Shown piece by piece: positions 26,347 through 28,081 of a stretch of 28,081 nt of DNA. The notes under the pieces are model-generated. The model had not been told where the DNA came from and made no database searches. It worked only from the letters and a program-made list of their open reading frames with translations. Origin of the DNA: Dermatophilus congolensis (GTDB taxonomy: Bacteria; Actinomycetota; Actinomycetes; Actinomycetales; Dermatophilaceae); assembly GCA_030538115.1 (NCBI GenBank), contig JAUNUP010000038.1:1-28081 (forward strand), written 5' to 3'. Positions within the stretch are counted from its first letter, which is position 1. Every line of letters begins with the position of its first letter. Position numbers and translations under genes: made by a program.

Positions 26347-27684
26347 ATGCTCTCCGCCTTCGCCCACGCGCTCAGGACTCCCGACCTGCGCCGGAAGATC
26401 CTGTTCACCCTGGCGGTGCTGGCGGTCTTCCGGCTCGGCTCGGTGATCCCCACCCCGAACGTGAACATGCAGAACGTGCAGCAGTGCACCCTGCAGGCGT
26501 CGACCGGGCAGGCCGCCGGCCTGTATTCGATGATCAACCTGTTCTCGGGTGGTGCGCTGCTCCAGCTGGCGATCTTCGCGCTCGGCATCATGCCCTACAT
26601 CACCAGCTCGATCATCCTGCAGCTGCTGACGGTGGTGATCCCCCGGCTGGAGGCCCTCAAGAAGGAGGGCGGGGCCGGCCAGCAGAAGATCACCCAGTAC
26701 ACGCGCTACCTGACCATCGTCCTGGCGGTCATGCAGTCGACCGCGTTCGTCACGATGGCGATCAGCGGGCAGCTGTTCCCCGGGTGCGGTCTGCCGCTCA
26801 CCTACGACAACTCGCTGTTCCCGATCCTGGTCATGGTGCTCACCATGACCGCCGGCACCGGCATCGTGATGTGGCTGGGCGAGCTCATCACCGAGCGCGG
26901 CGTCGGCAATGGCATGTCGGTGATGATCTTCACCCAGATCGCCGCCGCCTTCCCGACGCAGGTCTGGGCGATCGCCCTGTCCCGCGGCTCCACCGAGTGG
27001 AACGGCCTGACCCTGCCCAACTCGGCCGGCTGGCTGGCGTTCGTCGGCGTGCTCGCCGTCGGCCTGCTGGTGATGCTGGGTGTGGTGTTCGTCGAGCAGG
27101 CGCAGCGGCGCATCCCGGTACAGTACGCCAAGCGCATGGTCGGGCGTCGCCTCGTCGGCGGCAGCACCACCTACATCCCCATCAAGGTCAACCAAGCCGG
27201 CGTCATCCCCGTCATCTTCGCCAGCTCACTGCTGTACCTGCCGATCATGTTCGCCCAGTTCGCGCCCGAGAACCCGGTGTCGTCGTGGATCAACACGAAC
27301 ATGTCCGGCCAAGGCCTGTGGCACAACATCATCATGTTCTTCCTGATCGTGGCCTTCGCGTACTTCTACGTGTCGATCACCTTCAACCCCGAGGAGGTCG
27401 CCGACAACATGAAGAAGTACGGCGGCTTCATCCCGGGCATCCGGGCCGGCAAGCCGACCGAGAAGTACCTCGCCCACGTCCTGAGCCGCCTCACGGCGCC
27501 CGGTGCGACCTACCTGGGCCTGATCTCCCTCCTGCCGGCGTTCGCGTTCCTGGCGCTCGGCACGGCGCAGCAGTTCCCGTTCGGAGGCACCTCGATCCTC
27601 ATCGTCGTCGGTGTCGGCCTCGACACGGTCAAGCAGATCCAGAGCCAGCTGCAGCAACGCAACTACGAGGGCTTCCTGCGGTGA
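26347..27684 (+). CDS. secY: Preprotein translocase subunit SecY
   Basis: Central pore of the Sec translocon in the cytoplasmic membrane. 445 aa with about ten hydrophobic helices. MLSAFAHALRTPDLRRKILF is the actinobacterial N-terminus. INLFSGGALLQLAIFALGIM PYITSSII spans the plug/TM2 region. GELITERGVGNGMS, AQRRIPVQYAKR and the cytosolic loop FNPEEVADNMKKYGGFIPGI RAGKPTEKYL are family signatures. Start ATG 26347 is set by homology; the nearby ribosome site is weak (GGAA). It is followed by adk with a GTGA overlap, the usual pairing. Confidence 0.97.
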   Translation: MLSAFAHALRTPDLRRKILFTLAVLAVFRLGSVIPTPNVNMQNVQQCTLQASTGQAAGLYSMINLFSGGALLQLAIFALGIMPYITSSIILQLLTVVIPRLEALKKEGGAGQQKITQYTRYLTIVLAVMQSTAFVTMAISGQLFPGCGLPLTYDNSLFPILVMVLTMTAGTGIVMWLGELITERGVGNGMSVMIFTQIAAAFPTQVWAIALSRGSTEWNGLTLPNSAGWLAFVGVLAVGLLVMLGVVFVEQAQRRIPVQYAKRMVGRRLVGGSTTYIPIKVNQAGVIPVIFASSLLYLPIMFAQFAPENPVSSWINTNMSGQGLWHNIIMFFLIVAFAYFYVSITFNPEEVADNMKKYGGFIPGIRAGKPTEKYLAHVLSRLTAPGATYLGLISLLPAFAFLALGTAQQFPFGGTSILIVVGVGLDTVKQIQSQLQQRNYEGFLR

Positions 27685-28081
27685 GGCTGCTGATCATGGG
27701 CCCGCCCGGGGCGGGCAAGGGCACCCAGGCCGGCGCGATCGCCGACCACTACGGCATCGTCACGATCTCGACGGGGCAGCTGTTCCGCGACAACATCGAG
27801 CTCGGGACCCCGCTGGGCAAGAGGATCGAGACGCTGATCGCCGGCGGCAACCTGGTGCCTGACGAGGTCACCAACGAGATGGTCTTCCAGCGCCTGGCCA
27901 GCCCCGACGTGCGCAAACGTGGCGGCTTCCTGCTGGACGGGTACCCGCGCACCCTCGAACAGGTCGAGGCCCTCGACGGCGCCCTCGTGAGCAGCCGGCG
28001 CCGGCTCAACGCCGTCATCGCCATGATGGCCGACCCCCACCAGCTCGTCGAGCGGCTCCTCAAGCGGGCCGAGATCGAGGG
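27681..28081 (+). CDS. adk: Adenylate kinase, 5' part (3' end outside window)
   Basis: Converts ATP + AMP to 2 ADP. The visible 133 codons hold the P-loop GPPGAGKGTQ (residues 7-16), the AMP-binding STGQLFRDNI (28-37), LVPDEVTNEMV, and GFLLDGYPRTLEQVEAL. In the common STGDxxR motif the Asp is Gln here, and DGFPRT reads DGYPRT. The GTG start overlaps the secY stop, with GAGGG 9 nt upstream. The end lies beyond base 28081. Confidence 0.95.
   Translation, partial: MRLLIMGPPGAGKGTQAGAIADHYGIVTISTGQLFRDNIELGTPLGKRIETLIAGGNLVPDEVTNEMVFQRLASPDVRKRGGFLLDGYPRTLEQVEALDGALVSSRRRLNAVIAMMADPHQLVERLLKRAEIE

Overview
The window comes from a high-GC actinobacterium, most likely of the family Propionibacteriaceae or a close relative. 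Three things point there: strong G/C bias at third codon positions, the methylmalonyl-CoA mutase operon mutA-mutB-meaB of propionate metabolism, and actinobacterial forms of the ribosomal proteins (RG-rich tails on S3 and S5, zinc-type S14). Assignment to a genus is not possible from sequence alone.

Layout. (1) 1-941: 3' part of tuf (EF-Tu), closed by a strong hairpin terminator. (2) 1012-6473: a two-helix membrane protein of the actinobacterial 'LigA-like' family behind a CsoR-type palindrome, a flavin-reductase-like protein with a leaderless-type promoter, a minus-strand short-chain dehydrogenase, and the plus-strand operon gltX - DprE2-like SDR - Apd1-like Fe-S protein. (3) 6484-13959, all minus strand: serC-serA (serine synthesis), then mutA-mutB-meaB with ATGA start/stop overlaps. 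(4) 13960-14395: a 436-bp divergent control region. (5) 14396-24202: the S10 cluster (rpsJ to rpsQ) and the spc cluster (rplN to rplO), all plus strand. (6) 24203-26316: an insertion between rplO and secY that holds a minus-strand AbiEi/DUF559-type nuclease-like gene between two 119-bp direct repeats, and a plus-strand SRAP (HMCES/YedK) gene. (7) 26347-28081: secY and the start of adk.

How the genes work together. The ribosomal genes are closely packed, often with 1-4 nt overlaps, and keep the usual bacterial order, ending in the SecY translocon and adenylate kinase. The mut operon encodes both subunits of the B12-dependent mutase and its GTPase chaperone. serC and serA supply two of the three steps of serine synthesis. 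The metabolic block separates tuf from rpsJ, which commonly lie next to each other in bacteria.

Nothing here is a complete, demonstrably new system. The signals most worth pursuing are the repeat-flanked nuclease-like gene inside the spc-secY region, a structured candidate leader before serC with a Shine-Dalgarno-masking hairpin, the CsoR-type operator on the LigA-like gene, a bidirectional promoter with overlapping -10 elements before gltX, and the clostridial-type serine enzymes. All alignments and pairings were done by eye. No database search or folding calculation was possible.
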